Shown here: positions 37,840-48,868 of the stretch, piece by piece | Layout of the letters: every line of letters starts with the position of its first letter | Position numbering within the stretch: the stretch's first letter is position 1 | NCBI RefSeq assembly: GCF_905171765.1 | Contig: NC_053392.1 | Coordinates: forward strand, 449,226,722 to 449,290,721 | Direction of reading: 5' to 3' | DNA from: Bufo bufo | Lineage: Eukaryota; Chordata; Amphibia; Anura; Bufonidae | DNA length: 64,000 nt | Position numbers and translations under genes: made by a program | Notes under the pieces: model-generated | What the model was told of the DNA's origin: nothing | Databases searched by the model: none | What the model saw: the letters and a program-made list of their open reading frames with translations, nothing else

Positions 37840-38400
37840 GCGGTGCAGTTATGTGCTCTAAAGCATTTTTTGGCTTGTATTAGTAGGAAAAAAGGGCTTA
37901 TTAGCCGTTGTGTGGTGAAGTGCTAAAATTACAGACCTTTTTGTTGTGTATTAGTGGCAAAAGTAACATATTTTTGCCGTTCAGCGGTGCAGTTATATGT
38001 TCCAAAGCCCTTTTTGTTGTGTATTAGTTGAAAAAGACAAATATATATTTGACGGTCAGCGTTGCAGTTATCTGTTCTAAAGCCTTTTGTGGCGTGTATT
38101 AGTGGAAAAAGAAAAAATATATTTGCCGGTCAGCAGTGCAGTTATATGTTCTAAAGCCTTTTGTGTCGTGCATAAGTGGAAAAAAATAAGGGCCTATTTG
38201 CAGTTCAGCGGTGCAGTTATATGTTCTAAAGCCCTTTTTGGCGTGTATTAGTGGCACAAAAAAGTATTTGCCATTGTGTGGTGAGGTGTGAAAATTATAG
38301 CCCTTTTTGGCGTGTATTAGTGGTAAGAAAAAAAAGGACTTATTAGCCGTTGTGTGCTGAAGTGAGAAAATTACAGAGCTTTTTGGGGTGTTTTAATTTC
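37840..38400 (+). repeat. Leader tandem array of the 37.2-kb hAT (about 75-bp units)
   Basis: The phrase GGTGCAGTTATATGTTCTAA followed by AGCCTTTTTGGCGTGTATTA recurs near 37853, 37985, 38061, 38136 and 38211, a period of roughly 75 bp, with further partial units to 38390. The array ends about 30 bp before the probable start ATG at 38430. Confidence 0.8.
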
Positions 38401-38429
38401 TTATTTTTAAATTTTTTTGATCTAACAGT

Positions 38430-41400
38430 ATGCCACACAGAGAAGTGCCAGGCCCTGCACAGGAAAGTGGCAGAGGCCTAAATGTTTCTGGCACAGGCAG
38501 AGGTCGCTGCAGAGTAAGGGGGCATGGCAGCAGGGGTCGCAGCGAGAGGCCTGAGCTCCCGATGTCATCTAGCAGTCGTGTCTCGACCGGCAACCGAGCG
38601 GTTCTCGAATGGTTGACTCAAGTGACATCAGACACCCCCAGCCAAGATTCGGTGGGTTCCTCTAAAATGACGCTTAGTTGCCATGGCCCGGGAGCAGGCC
38701 CCGTGCCCCCACCTGTCCTGAACCTTCCTTTGTCATTTTCAGTTCCCTTACCGCGAGAAGTATTATATGCCGTAGGCTTGGCTCCACTTTTCAGCGAGGA
38801 TGAGCTACAGTCAGCAGCTACTGCCCACCCAAGATCTGGGTAGCTGGGCAAGTAGTAATGAGGAGAGTGGCATGGGAGCTGGTGTTGCGAGCGGTCAGGC
38901 TCCTGACCCAGAGACGGTTGAGGAGGACATAAGTGATGTGCAGACAGTACTCGATGATGATGATGTAGCTGATCGCACTTGGGAGCCGGGTGACGAAGGA
39001 GCTTCATCATTATCGGGAGAAGAGGGTGGCAGCTTGCCCATGATGCAGCAGCGGAGCCATCAAGTTGCTAGCGTGGCCGGGAGTTAGCAGGGTGGCAGCA
39101 GTGGGAGCCAAACGTGCCGGGGTAGACCACCCACTTCGCAGGGGCCTACCGGCCCAGAAAGTATTAGTGCAGGGATTCACGGAGGCAGCGGCGGTAGCAG
39201 TCAGTCAGTGCGGAGTGTTGGGGGTAAAATCACCTACTTGGTGGTGTGGCAGTTTTTTGTTAAGCCCGCAGAGGAGGTGAACATGGCCATTTGCCGAATT
39301 TGTGAGCAGAAGGTGAAGCGTAATCAGGGTGCCAATGTTGGCACCACGGCCCTGCGTCACCATAAGCAGTGTCACCATAAAGTGGCCTGGGAGAACTGTG
39401 GCTCTAATGTGGTGGTCCAGCCTGCTGCAGCAACCGCTGCATCACCCGGTGGCACGCACCCGATTTCAGGCAGTCAAGGTTCCACCACCTCAGCCAAAGG
39501 GAGCTGTCTGTCCTTCCCTACCAATCTACCAATCCTGATGCTCCTGCTCCTTGCCCTCCTATTCAGTCAGCAATCGATCACCGAAACGATTGCCAAGAGA
39601 CAACAGTATGCGTGCACTCATCCAACGGCGCAGAAGCCGAACGTGCTCCTGGCCAAGTTGCTGGTGCTGCAGTCCCTCACTTTCCAAATGGTGGAATCTA
39701 TACCTTTCAGAGAGCTGATGGCCTGTGCCGAGCTGAATTGGAGAGTCCCAAGCCGTCATTTATTTGCCAAAAAGGCAGTACCAACCCTGCACAAATATGC
39801 AGAACAGAAGGGGAGTTTATCCTTGAGCCTGTCGGTGTCTGCCAAAGTGCACGGCAGCGCCGACGTGTGGAGCTGCGAGTATGGTCAAGGACAATATTTG
39901 TCCTTTACGGCCCACTGAGTAAATGTGGTTCCTGCCCAGCCAAACCAGCAACTTGGCCAGGTAACGCTGCTTCCACGACAATGTCCACCTTTGCCTCCTC
40001 ATCCACCACCATGTCCTCAGCCTCCACTGCAGGGACAATTCACAGTGCTCCTCCAGCATACCACATGTGCAGGGCACAGTGATGTCATGCTGTTCTACAC
40101 CTTGTTTGCCTGGGCGAATGGAGTAACACAAGGGAGGAACTGCTCTGCGTCCTTCATCAACAAATCGAATCCTGGCTTTCTCCACGACAACTCAAAATCG
40201 GAACCATGGTCACTGACAAGGGGTAGAACATAGTATCGGCACTGCCTCAAGGAGGGCTGAGCCATGCCCCCTCCATGGCGCACATGTGTTCAATCTGGAT
40301 GTCAAGCGGTTCCTGAAGTCTTCCACCCATCTGCAAGACATCCTAAAAATGGTCAGGAGACTTTGCATGTTCTTCAACCACTCGTACACTGTCAAGCACA
40401 CCCTCCTTGAGCTGCAGCGGCAGAACGGTGTTCCCCAACATAGACTGATATGCAAAGTTTCCACCCATTAGAATTCCACCCTCCATATTTTGGACCAACT
40501 ATACGAACAGAGAAATGCCATAAACGATTTCTTGATGATCCAAGCGGACAGGAATACTTCCCTGTGTAACTTTGATGTCAGCCAGTGGCAGCATGGTGAG
40601 GATGCCATGTTATTTGTCACTCGCCAGGACTACAGGATGAACAGCCTCATTTCACTGCATCATATCCTGGAACAGATGCTGTTAAATCTGGCGGGGACTG
40701 GAGATATGGGGCTTACATCTCACGGCCACATGTGCCCTGTTGGGGCTGAACTAGAGGAGGAGGAGGACATTGGAGCACAATCAATGTGTAGCGAAGTGGG
40801 TGGTTTTTCTACACAGGTGACAAGAGAAGAGGAGCAGGAGCAGCCGGAGGAGCAAGAGGGAGATGAGGAAGACGAGGCAGATAACCCAGGCACACCGTGG
40901 CAGTATGCAGTGGAGATGGAGGCAGGAAGTCCCTCCAAGTCACTTGCGCAAATTGCCTGCTGCATGCTCATTTGCTTGGGTAGTGACAGCCGAAATGTCA
41001 CCATTCCGCACAGGGATGACTTCTGGCTCTCCACCTTGTTGGACCCTCGCTGCTGGTCCAAAATTGGGGCCTTTTTTAAACCTGCTGAGAAGGAGGAAAA
41101 ACTGAACTACTATAGAGACATCCTATGTAGTCAGTTGGCCGCTGCCTATCCGCGCCCTCGTCCATCCTCTCGCAGGTCTGATCGGGGGGGGCCCTCTGCA
41201 CTCTTGTTCCACTGCCATGGCTGATGTGGTGGGGTGGGGGGGTTGGAGCAGTTCCAGCAACATCAGCAGCAGCTTTAGTCTAAAGTTGATGATGAGCAGA
41301 TTTTTTAACCCGTCAAGTGAAGAAACTACTCACCAGCAGCAGCAGCTAGACCTGGAGCAGAACCTGAACCAGCAGGTGGTGGCATACTTGGACAGCACCC

Positions 41401-41661
41401 TGCCACCCCACATTGAATATCCGCCGGATTACTGGGCAGCCAAACTGGATTTGTGGCTGTAACTTGACGAGTTTTTCCCTGGAAAAGCTGTCCTGCCCGG
41501 CCAGTAGTGTGGCATCAGAGTGGGTATTTAGTGCGGCCATAGTTACGCCAAAGAGAACTTTCCTGTCCACCCAAAATGTGGAGAGACTGACCTTTGTCAA
41601 GATGAATAATGCATGGATCAACCAGGATTTCCACCCACCAATGCCTGATGCATCAGATTAG
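38430..41661 (+). pseudogene. hAT transposase pseudogene with BED finger
   Basis: Decayed frames in order: start MPHREVPGPAQESGRGLN; acidic linker (38890-39060); BED zinc finger with VWQFFVKPAEE, CRICEQKVKR and LRHHKQCHH (about 39238-39375); RNase H-like part with SLTFQMVESIPFRELM, the first catalytic Asp in GSADVWSCEYGQGQYLSFTA (about 39853-39915), then frameshifts; TLHILDQLYEQRNAI (near 40475-40520) after an in-frame stop; LSTLLDPRCWSKI (near 41028-41065); and the dimerisation region with CPASSVASEWVFSAA (Glu kept, the following Arg replaced by Trp) near 41492-41540. Frameshifts or stops near 38842, 39080, 39918, 40240, 40469, 41190 and 41462. It belongs to a different subfamily from the 19.4-22.8 kb gene. 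Confidence 0.88.
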
Positions 41662-41819
41662 ATCATCCATGTTGCCTCACCCAAACCTTAACAAAAAAGA
41701 CCGGTTTCTTCTGGCTACCTGCCTCAGCTACTATCCTGATGCTGCCACCCGCCTAATGCCACACATCTGATGCCAAGTGCTTCTTCTTACACACCATAGT
41801 CAGGGGGTACTGTTATTAC

Positions 41820-43640
41820 CATCAACCTCCCCACTCTGTGGCCTCCTCATGCTGCTGCTAACTTAACACTATGTCACTGGGCCACTATGTGGCCTCCTCA
41901 TGCTGCTGCTGACTCAACACTATGCCAGTGTGCCATTTTGTGGTCTAATCATGCTGCTGCTGCCACCTCCACACTATGTCACCTTGCCAGTCTGTGGCCT
42001 CCTCATACTGCTGCTAACTCAACACTATGTCACTGGGCTACTCTGTGGCCTCTTCATGCTGCTTCTAACTCAACACTATGTCGCTGGGCCACTCTGTGGC
42101 CTCCTCATGCTGCTGATGCCACCTCCACACTATGTCACCTTGTCACTCTGTGGTCTCCTCATGCTGCTGCTAACTCAGCACTATATCAGTGGGCCACTCT
42201 GTTGCCTCCTCATGCTGCTGCTGCCACCTCCACACTATGTCGCCTTGCCACTCTGTGGTCTCCTCATGCTGCTGCTAGCTCAACACTATGTCACTGGGCC
42301 ACTCTGTGGCCTCTTCATGCTGCTGATGCCACCTCCACACTATGTCACCTTGTCACTCTGTGGTCTCCTCATGCTGCTGCTAACTCAGCACTATATCAGT
42401 GGGCCACTCTGTTGCCTCCTCATGCTGCTGCTGCCACCTCCACACTATGTCGCCTTGCCACTCTGTGGTCTCCTCATGCTGCTGCTAGCTCAACACTATG
42501 TCACTGGGCCACTCTGTGGCCTCCTCATGCTGCTGATGCCACCTCCACACTATGTCACCTTGTCACTCTGTGGTCTCCTCATGCTGCTGCTAACTCAGCA
42601 CTATATCAGTGGGCCACTCTGTTGCCTCCTCATGCTGCTGGTGCCACCTCCACACTATGTCACCTTGTCACTCTGTGGTCTCCTCATGCTGCTGCTAACT
42701 CAACACTACAGGTGAAACTCGAAAAATTTGAATATCGTGCAAAAGTCCATTTATTTCAGTAATGCAAATAAAAAGGAATTGCATGAAATGCAGCTTAAAA
42801 TTAGAATTTTGTGAAAAGGTTCAATATTCTAGGCTCAAAGTGTCACACTCTAGTCAGCTATTTAATCCATACCCCCTAAGCAAAGGTTACCTCAAAATTG
42901 TGACTTCGGGGTTTCATAAGCGGTAAGCCATAATCATCCAATTAAAACAAATAAAGGCTTGAAATATCTCGCTTTGCATGTAATGAGTTTATCTCATATG
43001 TTAGTTTCACCTTTTAAGTTGCATTACTGAAATAAATGAACTTTGCACAATATAAAAAAAAATTGAGTTTCACCTGTATGTCACTGGGCCAATCTATCGC
43101 CTCCTTATGCTGCTGCTAACTTAACACTATGTCACTGGGCCACTCTGTGGTCTCATCATGCTGCTGCTGCCACCTCCTCAATATGGTATGTCACCTTGCC
43201 ACTCTGTGGTCTCCTCATGCTGCTGCTAACTCAGCACTATATCAGTGGGCCACTCTGTTGCCTCCTCATGCTGCTGCTGCCACCTCCACACTATGTCACC
43301 TTGCCACTCTGTGGTCTCCTAATGCTGCTGCTAACTCAACACTATGTCACTGGGCCACTCTGTGGCCTCCTCATGCTGCTGCTACTGCCACCTCCACACT
43401 ATGTCAGCTTGCTAGTCTGTGGCCTCCTCATACTGCTGCTAACTGAACACTATGTCACTGGGCCACTCTGTGGTTTCCTCATGCTGCTGCCACCTCAACA
43501 CTATGTAAATAGGCCACTCTGTGGTCTCCTCATGCTGCTGCCACCTCCCCATTATGTCACTGAGCCACTCTGTGGTCTCCTCATGCTGCTGATACCTCAA
43601 CACTATGTCATTGGGCCACTCTTTGGACTTCTCAATCTAT
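41820..43640. repeat. 3' tandem array of the 37.2-kb hAT (about 52-bp units, 210-bp higher order)
   Basis: Units carry CACTCTGTGGTCTCCTCATG, CTGCTGCTAACTCAACACTA and TGTCACTGGGC. GATGCCACCTCCACACTATG recurs at about 42115, 42325 and 42535, so a four-unit block of 210 bp has been copied. The array is interrupted by a Tc1/mariner-type MITE at 42711-43076. Leucine-rich frames across it are repeat artefacts. Confidence 0.92.
42711..43076. mobile_element. Tc1/mariner-type MITE, about 366 bp
   Basis: Begins CAGGTGAAACTCGAAAAATT and ends TTGAGTTTCACCTG, with the dinucleotide TA on both sides. It has no coding capacity. It lies inside the tandem array, so it is younger than that part of the array. 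Confidence 0.9.
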
Positions 43641-44505
43641 TCTACCACCCTCCCCACTCCATGACTGAGCCACTATTTTGCCTTTTTGACCTGGTTGACA
43701 TCATCATTTATTTGACCCTTCTTATCTGTCAGAAGGAAGGAAAAATGAGACGCACAATGTCTGTGTAGCAGCTGTAAGGCGACAGAAGACATGCAAATAT
43801 TCCATTCATGTGTCATCTCTTTTTTGGATCCACTCCTGTTTTTTTTGGCTTTTGACCAAATGCTAACCAAGTGAAAACGGATGCTCAACAGACAGGATCT
43901 GTTTTTTGGGGGGGTTATTGTTCTGATGGATCAGAGGAAGGGCAAAATAATCTGTGACGTCAACACAAACTTACTGCTGACACCCTCTCCACTCTGTCAG
44001 GGGGGCTCTACTTGTATAAGCGTTTAATATAACAGGTTCTGTAGACATCTATATGGAATCAGCTGACTGTGCAAAAGTAGTGCGCTTTTTCACGCTACAG
44101 TAGGATCTTGGGCCTCTGCACAATTCTTTATACCTGGCGTTAACATCGACCTGTAAGGCTGAGTGCATACTTGAGTTATTTGGTCAGTTTTGGCCCGTAA
44201 CTGCCCAAATAAGTGAAGTGTGCAGTGATTCTAAGAGCCATGCCTGTCATGTGTGTCATACTGACTCACAGTATTGTTTCACTACCACAGCAGACTCCCT
44301 ATGCGTGTTTACTGCAAGGCACAATGTTCTACACCACTGTACAGGCTCTCTGCAGCCATTAAAAATATTTTTTTTTTTAACGCTATTCGGGAAATAGCTC
44401 ATTTGTTACGTGATTCGTCATGAATGAATTTGGATCGAATAAAATCTTTTCAGAAAATTCGGCGAAACGGTCAAATAACATTTTTGAGAAATTCGCTCAT
44501 CTCTA
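43641..44505 (+). other. 3' terminal region of the 37.2-kb hAT
   Basis: Non-coding sequence that is matched by a second copy at about 48200-48868: shared words include CTTGTTGACAT/CTGGTTGACATC, GTGACGTCAACACAAACTT and ACAGGCTCTCTGCAGCCA. It ends in the terminal inverted repeat. Confidence 0.7.
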
Positions 44506-45809
44506 GTTGAAACCATTGTAACTTCTATGTATATATTTGAGTATATAATTCTATGGAAAACTAATAATTGGTTCCAAAGCCCCAAGATGCCATCCCAACA
44601 TAAGAGTAAATCAAGATAAAAGAAAAATAATCAGATTACTATTATAGATACTGTAAAGTCCTTACATATGACAAGAATAGATGCTGGAAGCTGCAAATCA
44701 CTTTCCTTGATGAGGGCAGGAGCTTCTTCAGGATCTGAGTCATTGCATATTGAGTCTGGTTTCAACTTATGATTGCCCAGGAAATACCATTGTACATTGA
44801 AAATATTGTACTATGAGGTCATTATATCTTGAAGGACCACTGTACTGCATGGTGAATGCTGTAAAAACAAATGGGGCACATTTATTAAGACTGGCGTTTT
44901 AGACGCCAGTCTTAATAAAGACCCACAGCTGGCAGAGGATCCAGCGCTAGTTCTAAATGTAAGACAGTTTCAAGCTGTCTTACATTTAGACCATTTTCTA
45001 TGACTAAAGCAGGCGTAGAAAATGATGAATGAGACAGGCCCACACCACGACCCAAATTTTAGAACTGGCGTGAGCAGGGCGAAGTCGCAGATAGCGGCGC
45101 TACTAACCATTGTGCCACAAATTTCAGACTAGTAAATGACCCCCAAAATCTAAAAAATGTAACTCAAAAAATTGCAAATTGCTGTTTACTTTTTCCACTC
45201 CCACTCCAAAATGTTTTAATAAAAAATTTTCATTACACTACATATACCCTAAAATGGTGCCAACATGTCCTGCAAAAAATAAGGACTGATAAAGCTATAT
45301 TGATAGAAAAGTTATAGTTCCTGGAAGACACAGATGCAAAAATGAAAATAATGCACTTTTTTCTTGACAACCAAATTAGCTGCGTTCATAAGAGATTAAA
45401 TAAGTGTCTCAAAAATTCTGCCTTTGTTGTTCTCTCTTAGGTGTGAAGACTAGGCCAACACTTTCAGAAATGGCAAGTCACATTGCTGCATTGTCCAATC
45501 ATTGCTTAGGGAATTTACATGGCCAGTCTGTCCCTGCTTTTATGTTTCTGTTTCACCAAAAAACATTTGATAAAGTATATGTATATTTTATGATACTGTA
45601 ATAAACTTCATGTATATACTGTACAACACCATAGATTGTGTTTTAAATTACCACTATATGTAGATCAGTCCTAGAATTACTGCAGTTTCTGTGAGAGCTA
45701 TTATATTGTCTGCATTGTATAAAGGAAGTCTTAATGTGAGACAACACCTTTAACATCTTTAAGACAACATGGACCATATATTAATGTAAACATTTTATAT
45801 GATTTGTAC
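44506..45809. other. Intronic repeats next to the upstream PCNX2-like exon
   Basis: At about 44876-45020 is a hairpin-bearing repeat (GACTGGCGTTTTAGACGCCAGTC, then GTAAGACAGTTTCAAGCTGTCTTAC); a second copy lies at about 48905-49115. The sequence at 45140-45360 resembles diverged non-autonomous DNA transposon interior. An open minus-strand stretch at 44668-44817 has exon-like edges but does not fit the gene (see rejected items). Confidence 0.5.
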
Positions 45810-46040
45810 CTTGATAACTTTGAAATTAAGGTAGCTTTTGTGAAGCATTATGACACTGTAATCATCATTTCCATCTTCAACAACATGCCTTAAAGTCAGC
45901 AGTTCATTCTCGTTAGACAAAATAGCAGACCTCCATGCAGGATCTTCTTCATCACAAATTACAATCTTTTCCCCAAACGTCTTGATTGCTTCATAAAGTG
46001 CACAAGGATCCTCATACTCTTCTGGACAAGCAAACTGACT
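45810..46040 (-). CDS. PCNX2: PCNX2-like (pecanex family) internal exon, upstream of the one at 10.7 kb
   Basis: Seventy-seven codons, open throughout, preceded on the minus strand by GTGTAACAG and followed by AAG|GTACAAATC. The product contains CPEEYEDPCALYEAIK, DPAWRSAILSNENELLTLRH and MLHKSYLNFKVIK. In pecanex proteins these motifs immediately precede [17 protein letters not shown], which is exactly what the exon at 10676-10950 begins with, so the order, strand and phase all agree. The acceptor could also lie two bases further in (CAGAG|T), which would change only the first residue. No exon further upstream is visible between here and 64000. Confidence 0.87.
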
Positions 46041-46372
46041 CTGTTACACACATGCAAAAATATAATTGTCATTCTGTGTTCACATTAACATAAATAACCG
46101 AATGATCAAAATCTATTTTTTGAATTCATGATGTGTTGTAAATACTTTTAGAAATAATTAACATAAACTAACGTTTGAAATCCCATACAGCTCCAGCAGT
46201 GATGGTCTCATGGTGCACTGCTGCAGCCTTGGAAACAGAGGTCAGAGTGTGGACTATGTTAAAATGATTAATTCTGGAGCAGCAGGGGGTTTCAACACTG
46301 TACTATTGTACATCGCAGGAACTCGTCATCACCTCTGGGTGCTGGTGTACTTCACATACCACCATAAGATCT
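46041..46372. other. Unassigned intronic sequence
   Basis: Intron upstream of the PCNX2-like exon. No gene seen. It shows a moderate resemblance to DNA-transposon sequence (AGCTCCAGCAGTGATG...CTGCTGCAGCC) but no termini. Confidence 0.4.
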
Positions 46373-46376
46373 TTAA

Positions 46377-46960
46377 AGGGAATCTGTCACCTGGTTTGAC
46401 CATATTAAGCTCTCACCATAGCCATGTTTAATAAAATACCTTATATCCTGCAGTGGTTTTCTTTCTTATATTCATGCTTTCATTTTGCAAAAAAAAAGCA
46501 AACTTTGTATTATGCAAATGAACCCTGAAGGTGCCCAGAGGGCACCCTCAGGAGCGGTTGGATCGCAAAGGCGCAGGCAGTAGGCGGTACTGCGCCTGCG
46601 CGAGATTTCAGATGGACGAATTGAAGATTCCAGGTGCGTGGCTTGAATGAATAAGCTGACGTAGCATAGGGGGCGGCGCCGTTAAACTAGGCTGTAGGAC
46701 GATACTGCATAGCGAGGAGGCGTGCTTGGGCTCTAAATAAAGGCGGTCTAGGCACTGCAGGAGGAGTTACTGGGCTCAGAGGGTGAAGAATAACGCCCCT
46801 CAGGGCACCTTCAGGGTTCATTTGCATAATACAAAGATCGCTTTTTTAGCAAAATGAAAGCATGAATATAAGAAAGAAAACCACTGCAGGATATAAGGTA
46901 TTTTATTAAACATGGCAATGGTGAGCGCTTAATATGGTCAAACCAGGTGACAGATTCCCT
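46377..46960. mobile_element. TTAA-type MITE (T2/Kolobok-like), 584 bp
   Basis: Bounded by TTAA at 46373-46376 and 46961-46964, it begins AGGGAATCTGTCACCTGGTT and ends with its complement, AACCAGGTGACAGATTCCCT. Further inverted segments extend inward (AAACCACTGCAGGATATAAG against CTTATATCCTGCAGTGGTTT, and GGTGCCCTGAGGG-type pairs). No coding capacity. Confidence 0.9.
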
Positions 46961-47169
46961 TTAAAGAGGTTGTCCAGGATTAGAAAAACATGGCTGTTTA
47001 TTCCAAAAACAGCACCACACCTGTCCATAGGTTGTCTCTGGCATTGTAGCTCAGCTCCATTAAAGTGAATGGTGCTGAGCTGTAATACCACATGCAACCT
47101 GTGGACAGGAGTGGTGCCTTTTTGGAAGACAGCAGCCATATTTTTGTAGTCCAGGAAAACCTTTTGTAA
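46961..47169. mobile_element. Second TTAA-type MITE, about 209 bp, sharing the TTAA
   Basis: Begins TTAAAGAGGTTGTCCAGGAT and ends CCAGGAAAACCTTTTGTAA, an imperfect inverted pair; the interior folds back (CATGGCTGTTTATTCCAAAA against TTTTTGGAAGACAGCAGCC). The right TTAA has decayed to GTAA. Confidence 0.75.
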
Positions 47170-47879
47170 TGTCGTTTATCACACATGGTCAACAGATTAA
47201 AATGCAAAACTAATGCAGTTACTGTTTTTTGGGCCCAAAAGAAAAGGTGCACCCAGCAAAGCACAAATTTTGCACACTTACACAGGCACAGGCTAAAATG
47301 ATAACCCCCCCCCCCCCAGGTCTAGGGGTGTAGTGAGTATTTTGGCCCAATTAGTTGTTTTTTTCACTATTATGTCACTATCATGACAGTTTTTATGCAA
47401 ATCAGAGGAACCTGATGAAAAACACCCCAAATTTTATTGTGCTGGTTTCTTCTGCGTGTGGAATCACCCACAGTTTAGCCCCAATCTGCTTACTGGACAT
47501 ACAACTGGGCCTAAAATGAAGTGTGCAACCTTTTGCTTTGAATGTCAGGCCCCAGCCTATATTTTTAGGGGTATTGACAGTGACAGCAACCCCCAGAAAT
47601 AACAATTTCACTTCATTTTACAAACCTACACCCCTTAAGGTATTCAACTAGGGGTGTAGTATATACAGAAAATAATTAATGCGGTGCATTCAAGAGAGGC
47701 ATGTCCCTAAAAAAGCATTTGCCTAAACATATGACTATGTCTTGCTAATAGAGCAAGTGTGCCATATTTGTGTCATTTTGATTCCATTATGAACAGCGCT
47801 CTGGTCTGATAAATAACAGCAAAAAAATTAAGCTGCAGTGAAGGGCAATATATCTAAGAATGGGGGAAATTATAATTAT
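47170..47879. other. Unassigned intronic sequence with transposon-like interior
   Basis: No gene. The section at 47400-47640 resembles the interior of frog non-autonomous DNA elements by eye; no termini were found. Confidence 0.35.
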
Positions 47880-48868
47880 GTTGACTACTCATTCGGTTGC
47901 CACCTGAACACTCTGTGAATTGGCCATTATGTTGACTCCTCATGTGGTTGCCACCCCGCCACTCTGTTGACTCTTCATGCAGTTGCCACCCTCCCTTCTC
48001 CGTGACTGTGCCACTATGTTGACTCTTCATGCAGTTGCCACCCCCACCACTCTATGACTGGTCCATTGTGTTGACCCCTCATGCGGTTGCCACCTTCACC
48101 ACTCTGTGACTCACCACTATGAGGACTCCTCATGTGGTTGCCACCTCACCACTCTGTGACTGGGCCATTATGGTGTTGACTCCTCATGCAGTTGCCACCC
48201 TCTTTAATCTGTGATGGGGCCTCTAGTGTCCCCGTTTGGCCTTGTTGACATAACCATTTATTTTACCTATCTTATGATCTGTCATAAGGACACCAAAAGG
48301 AAAAACACACCTGATCCTTTCTTTGGAGCATCCGTAAGGCCCATACCATACGGTCCCTATTTTGCATCAGAATGTGCTCATGATTTGGAAGCCAAAAGCA
48401 GAAGTGGGTACAAAACACAGAAGAAAGGCAAATATTGCAGTGACGTGTCATCTCTGTTTTGGATCCTCTGCTGTTTTTTTTGGCCTTAGCAATACTGATG
48501 GATTACGGACCAAATGCTGACCGTGTGAAGGCGGAGGCTTAAAAGACAGGATAATTTTTTTTGTGGTTGTTTTTGTGATGATCAGAAGAAGGGAAAAATA
48601 AACTGTGACGTCAACACAAACTTTCTGCCGACACCCTTTCTACTGTGTCATACTGACGCAAAGTAACCGTTTCACTATCACAGCGGACTACCTATGCATG
48701 TTTCTGCAATGCACAGTGTTCCACACCAATATACAGGCTCTCTGCAGCCAGGAAATAGCTTATTTTTTATGTGATTCGTCATGAATAAATTCAGTTCGAA
48801 TCAAATTTCTGGGAAAAATTCGGCGAACCGTCCAAATCTATTTTTTTTTTTATTCGCTCATCTCACCT
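47880..48868 (+). mobile_element. 3' end fragment of another hAT copy
   Basis: A short degenerate array (GTTGACTCCTCATGTGGTTG and variants, about 47880-48200) is followed by sequence collinear with 43660-44505: CTTGTTGACATAACCATTTA, GTGACGTCAACACAAACTTT, ACAGGCTCTCTGCAGCCAGG, and the terminus ATTCGCTCATCTCA. It is a diverged relative of the 37.2-kb element, without its transposase. Confidence 0.82.

Larger units (their letters stand above)
37211..44505 (+). mobile_element. Second long hAT element (7.3 kb), decayed
   Basis: The left end reads TAGAGATGAGTGAATCGAAG and the right end, reversed, TAGAGATGAGCGAATTTCTC, with subterminal GAATTCG/CGAAT words. Order: subterminal region, leader array, transposase pseudogene, 3' tandem array, unassigned 3' region. 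The flanking 8-mers (ATAATAAA and GTTGAAAC) do not match, so the target duplication has been lost or the ends recombined. Confidence 0.85.

Noticed and set aside
41887..42762. Leucine- or histidine-rich open frames of about 270-290 codons
   Set aside because: They run through the tandem array in two overlapping frames and end in a MITE; they are repeat artefacts.
37203..44513. A target duplication for the 7.3-kb hAT
   Set aside because: Flanking 8-mers ATAATAAA and GTTGAAAC do not match, so I did not claim one.
44668..44817. An extra host exon on the minus strand
   Set aside because: It is open for about 50 codons (with WYFLGNHKLKPDS) and has AG and GTAAG edges, but it would lie between two exons whose products join directly, its phase does not help, and I recognise no family. 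It may be a chance frame or an unrelated relic.
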